Assembly: GCA_014843695.1 (NCBI GenBank)
Contig: CM026400.1
Coordinates: 33,051,500 to 33,115,499 of the forward strand
Origin: Archivesica marissinica
Lineage: Eukaryota; Mollusca; Bivalvia; Venerida; Vesicomyidae
Length of the DNA stretch: 64,000 bases
Reading direction: 5' to 3'
A program made the translations under genes and the position numbers. Below the pieces are notes generated by a model. It was given only the letters and a program-made list of their open reading frames with translations, made no database searches and was not told the DNA's origin. How positions within the stretch are numbered: the first letter of the stretch is position 1; each line of letters begins with the position of its first letter. Of the stretch, positions 49,517 through 60,282 are shown one piece after another.

Positions 49517-52500
49517 GTACAGTTAGCAATACAGTAAAACTTGGATTAAGAGACCGCCAAAGAGAAGGGCAAAAAGCAGGAACGGTCTCTTAATAAGGCT
49601 AATTTGTGGATGAAAGCACATATGTGGTCATTTATGTAGGAGGAAACTAGTGCCCGGAGAAACCCCACCTGTCCGAAATATGGCCACAAACGCTTTTGTG
49701 AAATTACTATTTGTAAATTACCTCCCTTTATTGGTAATTATTTAACAAAATCAACAATAACCATGTAAATGTTGGTTTGCGAAAAATAGGAAACAACAGA
49801 AATACAATTGTATTGCAAAAAATAGCTCCCGTGTATATTAACCCGTAACCTGCCAATCACGACTAAAGTAGTTTTCACAAACAGCATAGAGCTCTATGCT
49901 GTTTGCTATTCGGATAGTGGAGCTAAAACAACGTAGCTCCATATCAGACGTGGTGTAACGCCACGGCTGATCTGGATCTATATTGTTTGCAAATTCCGTC
50001 CAATTTATTCGGCAGTGTGATTTAAAATAATTGACAATTATAATATGTTGTATCTGCAGGTGCCACTCTGGACCTGGAAAAGGAATATGAACAGAGTCAG
50101 GCAGAGCTGCTTGCAGACTTTGAAAAGAGGAAAAAGGTAATGATATAAATACATTGTGTATGTGCCGGTCTTCAGACAAGTAATGATAAATAGATGCCAT
50201 AGTGATCCACAGACACAGCCAATAGCAGGGTTCCCTCTGTCTGATTTGTTGTCTGCGTCACTTCTGTCACCAAAACGGGAGCCAATTTGACAAAACTTGG
50301 AGCCGACTAAGAGCCATATAGTTCACAGATAAATATTTAAAGCTATGTACTTGATTTGTGCCCCCAAAAAAAAATTGGCGCCAAATATTTTTCTCCAATT
50401 TACAAAATTGATCGCCAGAATTAGATTTTTGTCGCCATTGGCGACCGACAGCGGGAACCCTTCTTTAGATGAAGAAGATCAAGGTAACTTTTTGTTACTA
50501 TTGGTTCGTGGGTGGGGTAACTTACGGTAAAACGATTTGTTTATTACTAATGCTTCAAACTCCTGTGGTTTATGCTTCAAACTCCTGTTCTATACTTCAA
50601 ACTCCTGTTCTATACTTCATACTCCTGTTCTATACTTCACACTCCTGTTCTATGCTTCAAACTCCTGTTCTATACTTCAAACTCCTGTTCTATACTTCAC
50701 ACTCCTGTTCTATGCTTCAAACTCTTGTTCTATGCTTCAAACTCCTGTGGTCTACATTGTATTCTTCAAACTCCTGTTCTATACTTCAAACTTCTGTGTT
50801 TATGCCAGTTGTTTATGCTTTTACTCCACAGCAAAATATGCAAATTACTCATTTTATCACCATTACTGCTGATAAGCAATATGTACAGAACTACATTCTA
50901 TGGGAAGAGATAACGTCGGCTATTTGTGAGAAGAGATAATGCCACAGCTATATGTGGGAAGAGATAACGATGTTGCAGGGCGTTTATGTAGAGAAACGTG
51001 TGAATGTTGTGGGGACTTATTGTTACAAGAAGCTTACAGGGCTGTGAACCTTCCTCCATTTAGAAGAGTTTCTCTATTTTGGTCAAATTCTTGAAAAATA
51101 AAATATTATATATATATATAACTTGCGTGCATGCCGACACTCGCTAATTAAGTGGTTACCTGATAACAGATTTATGAGGGGACCTCTGTGGCCGAGTGGT
51201 TGCGGTCGTTGACTTCAAATCCCTCACAATTGCAGGTTCAAGTCGAATGTAGAAGTCGTGGTCACATGTATGCTTCCGGTGTGCAATGCCCGGAGATCGA
51301 GCCCAGCTGGAGCCGTTACGATTGTGCCCTTAAGCAAGGCATTTAATTTCCACGTTGCCTCTTCTCTCTCCCTCATGGCGATGGATTCCACCAGGAATGA
51401 GGTTTCGAGAGTGATTAATATAAGTTGTAATAACTTGTTTCGCAATCGAGCTAATGTTTACATTGAGGCCATCAGAGATGGTGACGTCGGAATGTTGATA
51501 GATGGTAATGATATTAATCATTTATGACATGCTTGCCTCCGTGGTTAAGGTCGCTGACTTGTATACCACTGTAAACTATCAACACGGATGGTCACTGGTT
51601 CGGGCCCCGCTCAGGCAATGTCTGTTTATAAATTATATGAAAAGTTGGCAGTTTCTTACGGAGGTTGGTGCACCTAGTACTGGTTATCCACTGGAGCCTG
51701 CCCAGGAATGGTGTTGTTAGGTAAACCGTCAGCCGGCGGTGTAGCAACGTCTGCGTGGCCGAGTGGTTAAGGCGTCCGCCTACTTAGCGGGAGATTGAAG
51801 GTTCGAACCTCGTAAGGGGTTTATTCTGATATGGGCGGTTGGCGAGCCGCCAACTAGTTAAATAATGGTTAATGATTGCCTATCAGCCAGGCGCCGGGCC
51901 TTCAAGGATAGGATTCGGGAAGTACTGATGTCTATAAGAGGTGTCTCATAAGTCAGAAATGGCTGGCCCTTTCATTAGGGGTGACACTATAATAAACAAA
52001 CAATTTTATAGCCCAGAATGGTGCTGATGCAGGCGTAAAACCCAAACAAACAAACAAAGATTTGTTATGCGTTTTATTGTAAGGTACAATGGGGGATGGC
52101 TCCCCGACCCCCTTGGTACCTATGCCAGGTAAAAAATTACAAAACAAACAAACATTTATGATCTTGCAGGCAAAGAGGATTCAGGTGTCGACAGATGATT
52201 CAGAGGTGAAAGCTCATCTAAGACAGCTAGGAGAACCAATATGTAAGTTTATCTCTGCAAAATACATAATGATGTGGCCAGGCAATTGAAGAGTATATCT
52301 CGCAATTTTATATTTTCATGGGCGAAAAATTAGGGACAAATTATCTGCCATCACGCAGTTAATTGAGTAGCATAAATTATGATGTAAACCCGATGACAAC
52401 TCTGTTGTATCTTATCAAATAAACCAGCCTGCCTTAGAATATATATGTAACCCATGTACATGCCCGATAAACCAGCCTGCCTTAGAATATATATGTAACC

Positions 52501-55500
52501 CATGTACATGCCCGATTAACCAGCCTGCCTTAGAATATATATGTAACCCATGTACATGCCCGATAAACCAGCCTGCCTTAGAATATATATGTAACCCATG
52601 TACATGCCCGATTAGTGCAGAGGTTGGGAGATGGTAACGGTGGTCGCCAGATCGGACAGATGGGTCTTCTCTGGCTACTCCGGTTTCCTCCCACACGAAT
52701 GACCACATTTACGGTCTCATCCACGCCAACGAGAGTGATTAATATAAGTTTCTATGCCCCTTTCCTATCGCTAAAATCACATTGTGTTGTACATTGTATG
52801 TTGTGCATTAGACTTGGATATGACTTTTTACATAATGATATCGAACTTAATAAGCATCGCAGTTGTATGAAGATACTTTATATGTCGTTTTAATTTAATG
52901 GTTTGGCGACGGTCTGGCTGTAACCTGTCATGTTAATTTATAGTTTTGTTTGGTGATGGTCTGGCTGTAACCTGTCATTTGTTAATTTATAGTTTTGTTT
53001 TGTGATGGTCTGGCTGTTACATGTCGTGTTAATTTATAGGTTTGTTTTGTGATGGTCTGGCTGTAACCTGTCATGTTAATTTATAGGTTTGTTTGGTGAT
53101 GGTCTGGCTGTAACCTGTCATGTTAATTTATAGTTTTGTTTGGTGATGGTCTGGCTGTAACCTGTCATTTGTTAATTTATAGTTTTGTTTTGTGATGGTC
53201 TGGCTGTTACATGTCGTGTTAATTTATAGGTTTGTTTTGTGATGGTCTGGCTGTAACCTGTCATGTTAATTTATAGGTTTGTTTGGTGATGGTCTGGCTG
53301 TAACCTGTCATGTTAATTTATAGTTTTGTTTGGTGATGGTCTGGCTGTAACCTGTCATTTGTTAATTTATAGTTTTGTTTTGTGATGGTCTGGCTGTTAC
53401 ATGTCGTGTTAATTTATAGGTTTGTTTTGTGATGGTCTGGCTGTAACCTGTCATGTTAATTTATAGGTTTGTTGGCGACAGTCTGGCTGTTACCTGTCAT
53501 GTTAATTTATAGGTTTGTTGGTGACGGACTGGCTGCAACCTGTTGTGTTAATTTATAGATTTGTTTTGTGACAGTCGGGCTGTAATCTGTCGTATTAATT
53601 TATAGGTTTGCTTGGCGACAGTCCGGCGCTAAAATGTTGTATTAATCTATAGGTTTGTTTTGTGACTGTCCGGCTGTAACCTGTCATATTTGTTTGTGAT
53701 GGTCTGGCTGTAACCTGTCATATTTGTTTGTGATGGTCTGGCTGTAACCTGTCATATTTGTTTGTGATGGTCTGGCTGTAACCTGAACTATTTGTTTGTG
53801 ACGGTCTGGCTGTAACCTGAACTATTTGTTTGTGACGGTCTGGCTGTTACCTGTCGTATTAATTTATAGGTTTGTTTGGCGACTGTCCGGCTGTAACCTG
53901 AAATATTTGTTTTGTGATGGTCTGGCTGTAACCTGTCATATTAATTTATAGGTTTATTTGGCGACGGTCCGGCTGACCGGAGGGAACGTTTGAGACAGGT
54001 GTTAGCTCAAAGGGGAGAAGATTCACTCAGAAAACAAAAAGCTGAAGAAGAAATCAGTAGAAAAAGGAAAGAAGAGGTACATGTATAATGTGTTCGAACT
54101 TGCATCGTCATGGTAATCCCAATCTCAGAACCATTACTGATTCCCAATCTCAGAACCATTACTGGTTCCCAATCTCAGAACCATTGCTTGTTTCTAATCA
54201 CAGAACCATTACTGGTTCCCAATCTCAGAACCATTACTTGTTTCTAATCACAGAACCATTACTGGTTCCCAATCTCAGAACCATTACGGGTTCCCAATCG
54301 CAGAACCATTACGGGTTCCCAATCGCAGAAGCATTCCTGATTCCCAATCTCAGAAGCATTACTGATTCCCAATTGCAGAAGCATTACTGGTTCCCAATCG
54401 TAGAACCATTACTGGTTCCCAATTGCAGAACCATTACTTGTTTCTAATCACAGAACCATTACTGGTTCCCAATCGCAGAAGCATTACTGGTTCCCAATCG
54501 CAGACGCATTACTGGTTCCCATTTGTAGAAGCATTACTGGTTCCCATTTGTAGAAGCATTACTGGTTCCCAATCGCAGAAGCATTACTGGTTCCCAATCG
54601 AGAAGCATTAATGGTTCCCAATCGCAGAAGCATTAATGGTTCCCAATCGCAGAAGCATTACTGGTTCCCAATCACAGAACCATTACTAATTCCCAATCGC
54701 AGAACCAGATATTATTATGGTAGGATGGAGATAAAACTAAGGACCCCTGCATATGTTTGTTACCGACTGAAATCATGACCCGCTCCTGGATTGTTGTAGA
54801 ACATTATAATCTGTGTTTTATCTTCCATAAGTCGAGGGTCAAACTTGAAGGGCTTGAAAAAGCTGATAGGTACTTTGTGGACTTATAACATTTGTTATAA
54901 CACTGGTTTTTTCTCGCATTTTTGAATGAAACTGAGCTAAATTTGAGATATCTGGTTGACTTTATTCCAGTACAAATCATAAAAATTACACTGATGCACA
55001 ACAATAATATATGAAGTTTGTTTATCAGCTTTTCTACGGTTTATTATGTAAGTAATTTTCTAAGCAAATTGTTATATTAATTAAAATAAAATAAAGAAAC
55101 AGACATAAATAAAGTTCCAACAAATAAATAAAAAAACTTCTTTTTGGCTTGTTAGTCGTCCATTAGTCGACTTAGTACTTACATCACATTTCTGGATGAG
55201 AAAATGGTCGCGTTATGGCCGGGAATGTACGGTAATTATTTTTACTTCTTCCGCAGGAAAATATAACCTGGTACCACGAAGGACATGCTTCACTGAAAGA
55301 AGCGAGAATGTGGATTGCGGAATATTCCATTCCAAGGTTTGTTAAACATTTCCTTCATAGAGGTATAGGTTAATATACTATTATATCTCCATACAAACGA
55401 CAGCCATTTAGCTATCATGCAGTGGATAGGTAGTCACCATACCTATCCCACCTCCATAGATATTACTGGGACTTCCTAGAGATTTAGGTTAATATACTAT

Positions 55501-58500
55501 TATATCTCCATACAAACGACAGCCATTTAGCTATCATGCAGTGGATAGGTAGTCACCATATCTATCCCACCTCCATAGATATTACTGGGACTACATAGAG
55601 ATTTAGGTTAATATACTATTATATCTCCATACAAACGACAGCCATTTAGCTATCATGCAGTGGATAAGTAGTCGCCCTATCTCTAACCCACCTCCATAGA
55701 TATTACTGGGACTACATAGAGATTTAGGTTAATATACTATTATATCTCCATACAAACGACAGCCATTTAGCTATCATGCAGTGGATAAGTAGTCGCCATA
55801 TCTATCCCACCTCCATAGATATTACTGGGACTACATAGAGATTTAGGTTAATATACTATTATATCTCCATACAAACGACAGCCATTTAGCTATCATGCAG
55901 TGGATAAGTAGTCGCCATATCTATCCCACCTCCATAGATATTACTGGGACTACATAGAGATTTAGGTTAATAGAATATTATATCACCATACAAACGACAG
56001 CCATTTAGCTATCATGCAGTGGATAAGTAGTCCCCATATCTAACCCACCTCCATAGATATTACTGGGACTACATAGAGATTTAGGTTAATAGAATATTAT
56101 ATCACCATACAAACGACAGCCATTTAGCTATCATGCAGTGGATAAGTAGTCCCCATATCTAACCCACCTCCATAGATATTACTGGGACTACATAGAGATT
56201 TAGGTTAATATACTATTATATCTCCATACAAACGACAGCCATTTAGCTATCATGCAGTGGATAAGTAGTGGCCATATCTATCCCACCTCCATAGATATTA
56301 CTGGGACTACATAGAGATTTAGGTTAATATACTATTATATCTCCATACAAACGACAGCCATTTAGCTATCATGCAGTGGATAAGTAGTGGCCATATCTAT
56401 CCCACCTCCATAGATATTACTGGGACTACATGAGATTCTGGCCTTCATTATGAACATTGGTTTGGCTACTACATTGTCAATGTATGTCGTATTGGTAATG
56501 GCGTCGAGAGGTGCTTCTATGAGGGAAAGGGTTAATTATGAACATTGGTTTGGCTACTACATTGTCCACGTATGTCGTATTGGTAATGGCGTCGAGAGGT
56601 GCTTCTATGAGGGAAAGGGTTAATTATGAACATTGGTTTGGCTACTACATTGTCAATGTATGTCGTATTGGTAATGGCGTCGAGAGGTGCTTCTATGAGG
56701 GAAAGGGTTAATTATGAACATTGATTTGGCTACTACATTGTCAATGTATGTCGTATTGGTAATGGCTTCGAGAGGTGCTTCTATGAGGTAAAGGGTTAAA
56801 CAATTAATATGGGTGATCGAGTGGTTACGGTCGGTGACTTCAAATCGCTTTCCGCTCACCGATGTAGATTGGTATCCCACTGAGGGGATCAAATTCTTTT
56901 ATGTGAGGAAGCCATCCAGCTGGTTTATGGAAGGTCTTGGTTCCTTTTGGTGGACTAGGTCACTAGGTTAAATCACAGGGATTCGGCACGTTTGGGGGTA
57001 CTAGTATATATATTTAAGTACAGGGATTCTACTCTGTGGGATGTCAGATTTCGAATCGGTCAGTAAAATGGCCCTATCTGAAACAATTTTGTACACTGTC
57101 CAAATATAACGCCTATCACGAGTCTTTATATTGTTCTTCAAATAAAACTCATTTTTAAGCTGCGTGCATGTATACTTCTGCAAACAATTGCCACATACAT
57201 TGGCCATAGCAGGTCACATTTCCATACTAGGACACGGGTTCTGTCAGCAACAACAAAAAATCTTCGACAGGAGAGTTTTAACAGTGAATAACATTATCAA
57301 TAAAATGTGTTTCCACTAACGTGTAGGTTTATTCGGCAAAAATGTACGTCAAAAAGAGATTTCGGAGAATTTTTCAATTTGAATCCCTGTACTTAAATAT
57401 ATATACTAGTACCCCCAAACGTGCCGAATCCCTGTGGGTTAAATAAAGGGTCATGAGCACTTAACTCCCTTGTTTTTATATTCGGGGTGCGATCATTTTT
57501 AATGCTAAAATTCACCTTTCTCTTCATGTTGTCCATGTTCATCATGTGTGCACAAACACCAGGGATCATTATAGAGGCAATTTATTTTTTGTACAATTTT
57601 CATACCATTACAAAATGTACAGTAAGATACACTGGCCCATTATAAAACACTCCTTCTATTCAAATGTTGTATTTAATGGTCATGCTGTGCATTTAAACCA
57701 TATTTTGTTGAAATTTATTAAATATTGCAATTTATCATGCGCTTTCCCACTTCTCCCAAAAATGAACCCTGAAACACATGTATATATTCTTACTTTGGGC
57801 TATAATAGAAAAGGTGTTTGTGTCCTGTTCTTCGACCATTCCGCTAAAAACAAAATTTCTTGAACATAGACAGCTATTATTATCACTCTTGGCTAGCCAC
57901 TCGTGATAATAATGCTTTCAATGTTCATTCGGTGAAATATAATTTGATAATTCACTGAAACAAACAAATACCCTCTTATTTCATTGGAATATATTTAACT
58001 GCCCCTACCGAATCTAATGTTGTTTTAGCTTGTTGTACGGCCCATTTGTGTATGTTTGTAATACTTCAGGGATCAGTTTAGAGGGACCCTGACTTCGTCC
58101 TCTGGGGGCCCCACTTCTCCCTAAAAAAAAAAAATATATATATTTTTTGGTTTTTACGATTTTCAAACAAAATTTTGTCTAGTAAGATACACTAGATCAT
58201 TATAAAGCACTCCTTCTATTCAAATGTTGTATTTAATGGTCATACTGTGCATTTTAATCCTATTTTGCAGAAGTATATTAAAGAACACCATTTAAGGAAG
58301 CGATCACACGCTTTCTCACTTCTCCCAAAAATTCTGACCTAGAATGAACCCTGTAAATATATATTATACCAGTCTAGATAAATCATCGTATAATTCTAAC
58401 TCTAATTCTAAAACTTTATTTATTTTACAACGATTGTGAAGCAAGTTTTAACAACTTATATTAATCACTCTCGTTGGCACGGATGAAAGCGTGTATGTGG

Positions 58501-60282
58501 TCATTCGTGTGGGCGGAAACCAGAGTACCCGGAGAAAACCCACCTGTCCGATCTGGCGACCACCGTACCATCTCACATACTTCCCTGGTCCGAGGGTCTA
58601 ACCTGGGTTGCCTCGGTGAGAAGCGAGCGTGCTAACCACTGCGCTAATTGGACAGCCGATGTGTTTATGTATACATATACATTCTAACATTGCTCGGCAT
58701 TTTGTCTGGATTCGCAAAGAACGAATCGAAGGTATTTAAATCTGCAATAAAAGAAGCTGGCGTGCTAACCACCGCGCTAATTGTTTGACCCGTTTTTTGT
58801 AATTTTGTGGTGTCACTTACTCTCTTTAAAAATAACAATCAGGAAGTCGTGATAGCGCAGTGGATGCCGCTTCAGGTGCGAAATGTCCGGAGTTTGAGCC
58901 CCGCTGGAGCCATTACGATTGTGCCCTTAGGCAAAGCATTTAAATTCCACGTTGCCTCATCTCTCTCCCTCGTGGCGATGGATTCTATGAGGAATGAGGT
59001 CTCGAGAGTGATTAATATAAGTTGTAAGAACTTGTTTCGCAATCGAGCTAAAATAAATTTGTATAAACTAGTTTAAAAATCACGCAAATTATTTTTGTGA
59101 TTTTTAGATAATTTGGTCATGTTAGAAATGTTTAGATAATTTGGTCATGTTAGAAATGTTTAGATAATTTGGTCATGTTAGAAATGTTTAGATAATTTGG
59201 TCATGTTAGAAATGTTTAGATAATTTGGTCATGTTAGAAATGTTTAGATAATTTGGTCATGTTAGAAATGTTTAGATAATTTGGTCATGTTAGAAATGTT
59301 TAGATAATTTGGTCATGTTAGAAATGTTTAGATAATTTGGTCATGTTAGAAATGTTTAGATAATTTGGTCATGTTAGAAATGTTTAGATAATTTGGTCAT
59401 GTTAGAAATGTTGTTTTGGTTGTTGTGTTTGTTTTGGTTGTTGTGTTTGTTTTGGTTGTTGTGTTTGTTTTGGTTGTTGTGTTTGTTTTGGTTGTTGTGT
59501 TTAGATAATTTGGTCATGTTAGAAATGTTTAGATAATTTGGTCATGTTAGAAATGTTTAGATAATTTGGTCATGTTAGAAATGTTTAGATAATTTGGTCA
59601 TGTTAGAAATGTTTAGATAATTTGGTCATGTTAGAAATGTTTAGATAATTTGGTCATGTTAGAAATGTTTAGATAATTTGGTCATGTTAGAAATGTTTAG
59701 ATAATTTGGTCATGTTAGAAATGTTTAGATAATTTGGTCATGTTAGAATCAAATTAATATTTGTATATGCATTATTTAGAGACGATTATATAACATTGTC
59801 ATTCTTAGCGCCGGAATTAACCACTTATGTCTATGGCACTTATGTCTATGGTAGTTCGCTTTATGTGTTAGAGGCCCAGAGTTTGCACCCCGCTGTAGCT
59901 GTAACTATTGTGCCCTTAGGCAAGGCACTTAATTTCCACATTGCCTCTTCTCTCTCCTTCATGGCGATGGATTCCATCAGGAATGAGGTATCGAGAGCGA
60001 TTTAACTAATGTTGTAAGAACTTGTTTCATAATCGAGCTAATTATAAATTTTATTTAAACTACCGTATTCACAAGACTATGTGATTAATTCATGTGTCAG
60101 GCTCCAAACCATGTTTTATTCGCAAATAAAGAATTGAGAGGAAAATATTATTTATTAGATAAAATATGAATTGAACTTCCATCTGTTTCAGAGCTAAATC
60201 AAGAATACGGACGGAGAAACAAGAGTCGCACTTTGCTGCCCAGAAATCCATCCTATCACAGGATATACAGAAGAGGATGAGG
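49346..60282 (+). CDS. PRPF4: PRPF4, U4/U6 small nuclear ribonucleoprotein Prp4 (N-terminal half, 6 exons)
   Basis: PRPF4 is a nuclear splicing factor. With PRPF3 and the cyclophilin PPIH it forms a subcomplex of the U4/U6 di-snRNP and the U4/U6.U5 tri-snRNP. Six phase-compatible exons (49346-49516, 50060-50136, 52170-52242, 53952-54076, 55257-55336, 60192-60282) encode about 205 residues. Diagnostic matches to the metazoan protein as I remember it are [44 protein letters not shown] with [17 protein letters not shown] (the SFM domain shared with Prp18), and [19 protein letters not shown]. The family is about 520 residues with a C-terminal seven-blade WD40 propeller; that part is absent and must lie past 64000. 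The start codon is also absent: the first visible exon begins with a split codon after an acceptor, and an in-frame TAA lies just upstream. Introns are filled with private minisatellites. Confidence 0.93.
49590..49690 (-). mobile_element. SINE fragment, antisense
   Basis: It contains TATGTGGTCATTTATGTAGG and GGAGAAACCCCACCTGTCCG, matching the 58405-58656 copy. Confidence 0.65.
50060..50136 (+). CDS. PRPF4: PRPF4, second visible exon
   Basis: Acceptor ATCTGCAG, donor GTAATG. It encodes [20 protein letters not shown] and EKRKK, matching the family's helical segment with the pattern Q-AE-LA-FE-RK. Confidence 0.9.
50550..50795 (+). repeat. 20-bp minisatellite, about 12 copies
   Basis: The unit is CTTCAAACTCCTGTTCTATA with A/G and CAAAC/CACAC/CATAC variants. 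It lies in the PRPF4 intron between the second and third visible exons. Confidence 0.92.
51184..51455 (+). mobile_element. tRNA-derived SINE, full-looking sense copy
   Basis: The head is CTGTGGCCGAGTGGTTGCGG. The body has GAGCCGTTACGATTGTGCCC, AAGCAAGGCATTTAATTTCC and GTTGCCTCTTCTCTCTCCCT. The tail is AGAGTGATTAATATAAGTTG with ACTTGTTTCGCAATCGAGCT. The same tail is shared with 52740, 59000 and 60000. Confidence 0.82.
51536..52055 (+). mobile_element. SINE split by a second tRNA-derived insert
   Basis: The outer SINE runs 51536-51746 (head CCGTGGTTAAGGTCGCTGAC, B box TGGTTCGGGCCCC, body GGTTGGTGCACC and GGTGTTGTTAGGTAAACCG) and resumes near 52008 with CCCAGAATGGTGCTGATGCA and an AAAC tail. 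Comparison with the intact copies at 23.5-25.1 kb shows that the stretch between is an insertion. Confidence 0.75.
51747..52008 (+). mobile_element. Inserted tRNA-derived element (nested)
   Basis: It starts near AACGTCTGCGTGGCCGAGTG with an A box, an anticodon-arm-like TCCGC/GCGGGA pair and B box GGTTCGAACC. A short TAGC direct repeat may be its target duplication. The anticodon loop would read ACT, unusual for an active tRNA, so a SINE is favoured. Confidence 0.65.
52170..52242 (+). CDS. PRPF4: PRPF4, third visible exon (start of SFM domain)
   Basis: Acceptor CTTGCAG, donor GTAAGT. It encodes [20 protein letters not shown] and GEPI, the signature of the SFM domain shared by Prp4 and Prp18. 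A SINE tail rich in AAAC ends close to its acceptor. Confidence 0.92.
52420..52613 (+). repeat. 48-bp minisatellite, 4 copies
   Basis: The units contain AACCAGCCTGCCTTAGAATA and AACCCATGTACATGCCCGAT. It lies in the PRPF4 intron between the third and fourth visible exons. Confidence 0.93.
52614..52752 (+). mobile_element. SINE fragment, sense
   Basis: GGTAACGGTGGTCGCCAGAT, CTCCGGTTTCCTCCCACACG and the shared tail GAGAGTGATTAATATAAGTT are the reverse of the antisense copy at 58405. Confidence 0.75.
52890..53951 (+). repeat. Minisatellite made of the PRPF4 exon 3' splice site and first codons
   Basis: About 17 complete units of about 47 bp, plus shorter ones, carry TTAATTTATAG, GTTTGTTTGGTGATGG, TCTGGCTG and a spacer TAACCTGTCAT. 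The true acceptor and exon start at 53941-53975 read TTAATTTATAG, GTTTATTTGGCGACGG, TCCGGCTG. Units nearest the exon are most like it. An approximately 190-bp four-unit cycle repeats at 52.94-53.46 kb. Confidence 0.93.
53952..54076 (+). CDS. PRPF4: PRPF4, fourth visible exon (SFM domain end and charged linker)
   Basis: Acceptor AATTTATAG, donor GTACAT. It encodes [20 protein letters not shown] and then a Lys/Glu-rich linker. The split codon at the junction reads Cys where vertebrates have Thr. The acceptor and first codons are repeated about 17 times in the preceding intron. Confidence 0.9.
54108..54712 (+). repeat. 25-bp minisatellite, about 24 copies
   Basis: The unit is CAGAACCATTACTGGTTCCC plus AATCT or AATCG. 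It begins about 30 bases after a PRPF4 donor. Confidence 0.94.
54715..55256. other. PRPF4 intron sequence, nothing recognised
   Basis: AT-rich intron up to the acceptor of the fifth visible exon. Confidence 0.5.
55257..55336 (+). CDS. PRPF4: PRPF4, fifth visible exon
   Basis: Acceptor TTCCGCAG, donor GTTTGT, entering in phase 0 and leaving in phase 2. It encodes [20 protein letters not shown] and YSIPR, one of the best-conserved segments of the family before the WD40 propeller. Confidence 0.93.
55357..56432 (+). repeat. About 118-bp tandem repeat, 9 copies
   Basis: The units contain TAGGTTAATATACTATTATA, CAAACGACAGCCATTTAGCT, ATCATGCAGTGGATA and CACCTCCATAGATATTACTG. It begins about 20 bases after the donor of the fifth visible PRPF4 exon. 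Confidence 0.95.
56445..56795 (+). repeat. 88-bp tandem repeat, 4 copies
   Basis: The units contain TATGAACATTGGTTTGGCTA, TGTATGTCGTATTGGTAATG and GAGAGGTGCTTCTATGAGG, spaced exactly 88 bases apart. It follows the 118-bp array almost directly. Confidence 0.94.
56805..56960 (+). mobile_element. SINE fragment, sense
   Basis: GATCGAGTGGTTACGGTCGG forms the tRNA-like head; the body has GAGGAAGCCATCCAGCTGGT, as in the copies at 8.2-8.5 kb. It ends just before the MITE. Confidence 0.65.
56974..57436. mobile_element. MITE, 463 bp, about 55-bp perfect terminal inverted repeats
   Basis: The ends are inverted copies of each other, starting CACAGGGATTCGGCACG and extending inward about 55 bases through TACTAGTATATATATTTAAG. 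The element is flanked by the 8-bp direct repeat GGTTAAAT (56966-56973 and 57437-57444), which fits hAT or P-type transposition. The interior has no transposase. A minus-strand open frame of 68 codons (57001-57207) with several Cys and Lys residues lies inside; I do not recognise it and consider it likely chance. Confidence 0.85.
57555..58375 (+). repeat. Two diverged copies of an unidentified dispersed repeat
   Basis: 57563-57772 and 58072-58351 share AGTAAGATACACT, CACTCCTTCTATTCAAATGT, TGTATTTAATGGTCAT and CACTTCTCCCAAAAAT, ending in GAATGAACCCTG or AATGAACCCTG. Small differences are spread along the length. Confidence 0.75.
58405..58656 (-). mobile_element. SINE, antisense copy
   Basis: AACTTTATTTATTTTACAAC start, AACTTATATTAATCACTCTC, GGTCATTCGTGTGGGCGGAA, GAGAAAACCCACCTGTCCGA and end AACCACTGCGCTAATTGGAC. 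It is longer than the copy at 35850. Confidence 0.8.
58846..59058 (+). mobile_element. SINE, sense copy
   Basis: GTCGTGATAGCGCAGTGGAT head, GAGCCATTACGATTGTGCCC, GTTGCCTCATCTCTCTCCCT and tail AGAGTGATTAATATAAGTTG with CTTGTTTCGCAATCGAGCTA. Confidence 0.82.
59100..59748 (+). repeat. 28-bp minisatellite, about 21 copies, split by an 18-bp array
   Basis: Almost perfect units of TGTTTAGATAATTTGGTCAT plus GTTAGAAA. Between 59411 and 59500 there are five copies of an 18-bp unit GTTTTGGTTGTTGTGTTT, after which the 28-bp array resumes in phase. Confidence 0.95.
59836..60052 (+). mobile_element. SINE, sense copy
   Basis: GTGCCCTTAGGCAAGGCACT, TGCCTCTTCTCTCTCCTTCA, GGATTCCATCAGGAATGAGG and tail CTTGTTTCATAATCGAGCTA. 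It ends about 140 bases before the sixth visible PRPF4 exon. Confidence 0.8.
60192..60282 (+). CDS. PRPF4: PRPF4, sixth visible exon
   Basis: Acceptor TGTTTCAG, donor GTTAGT. It encodes [20 protein letters not shown] and [10 protein letters not shown], the charged helix just before the WD40 domain. The next exon should continue with the WD40 start and is not in the window. Confidence 0.85.

Noticed and set aside
51754..51825. Functional tRNA gene with A and B boxes
   Set aside because: The anticodon loop reads ACT, stems are imperfect and it sits at the head of an inserted repeat, so it is a tRNA-derived SINE.
57001..57207. A 68-codon minus-strand gene inside the MITE
   Set aside because: It begins inside the element and ends in its terminal repeat; no homology recognised and no promoter or conservation evidence.
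58807..59076. An 89-codon frame similar to frames at 51258 and 59796
   Set aside because: The similarity comes from three copies of the same SINE, not from a protein family.
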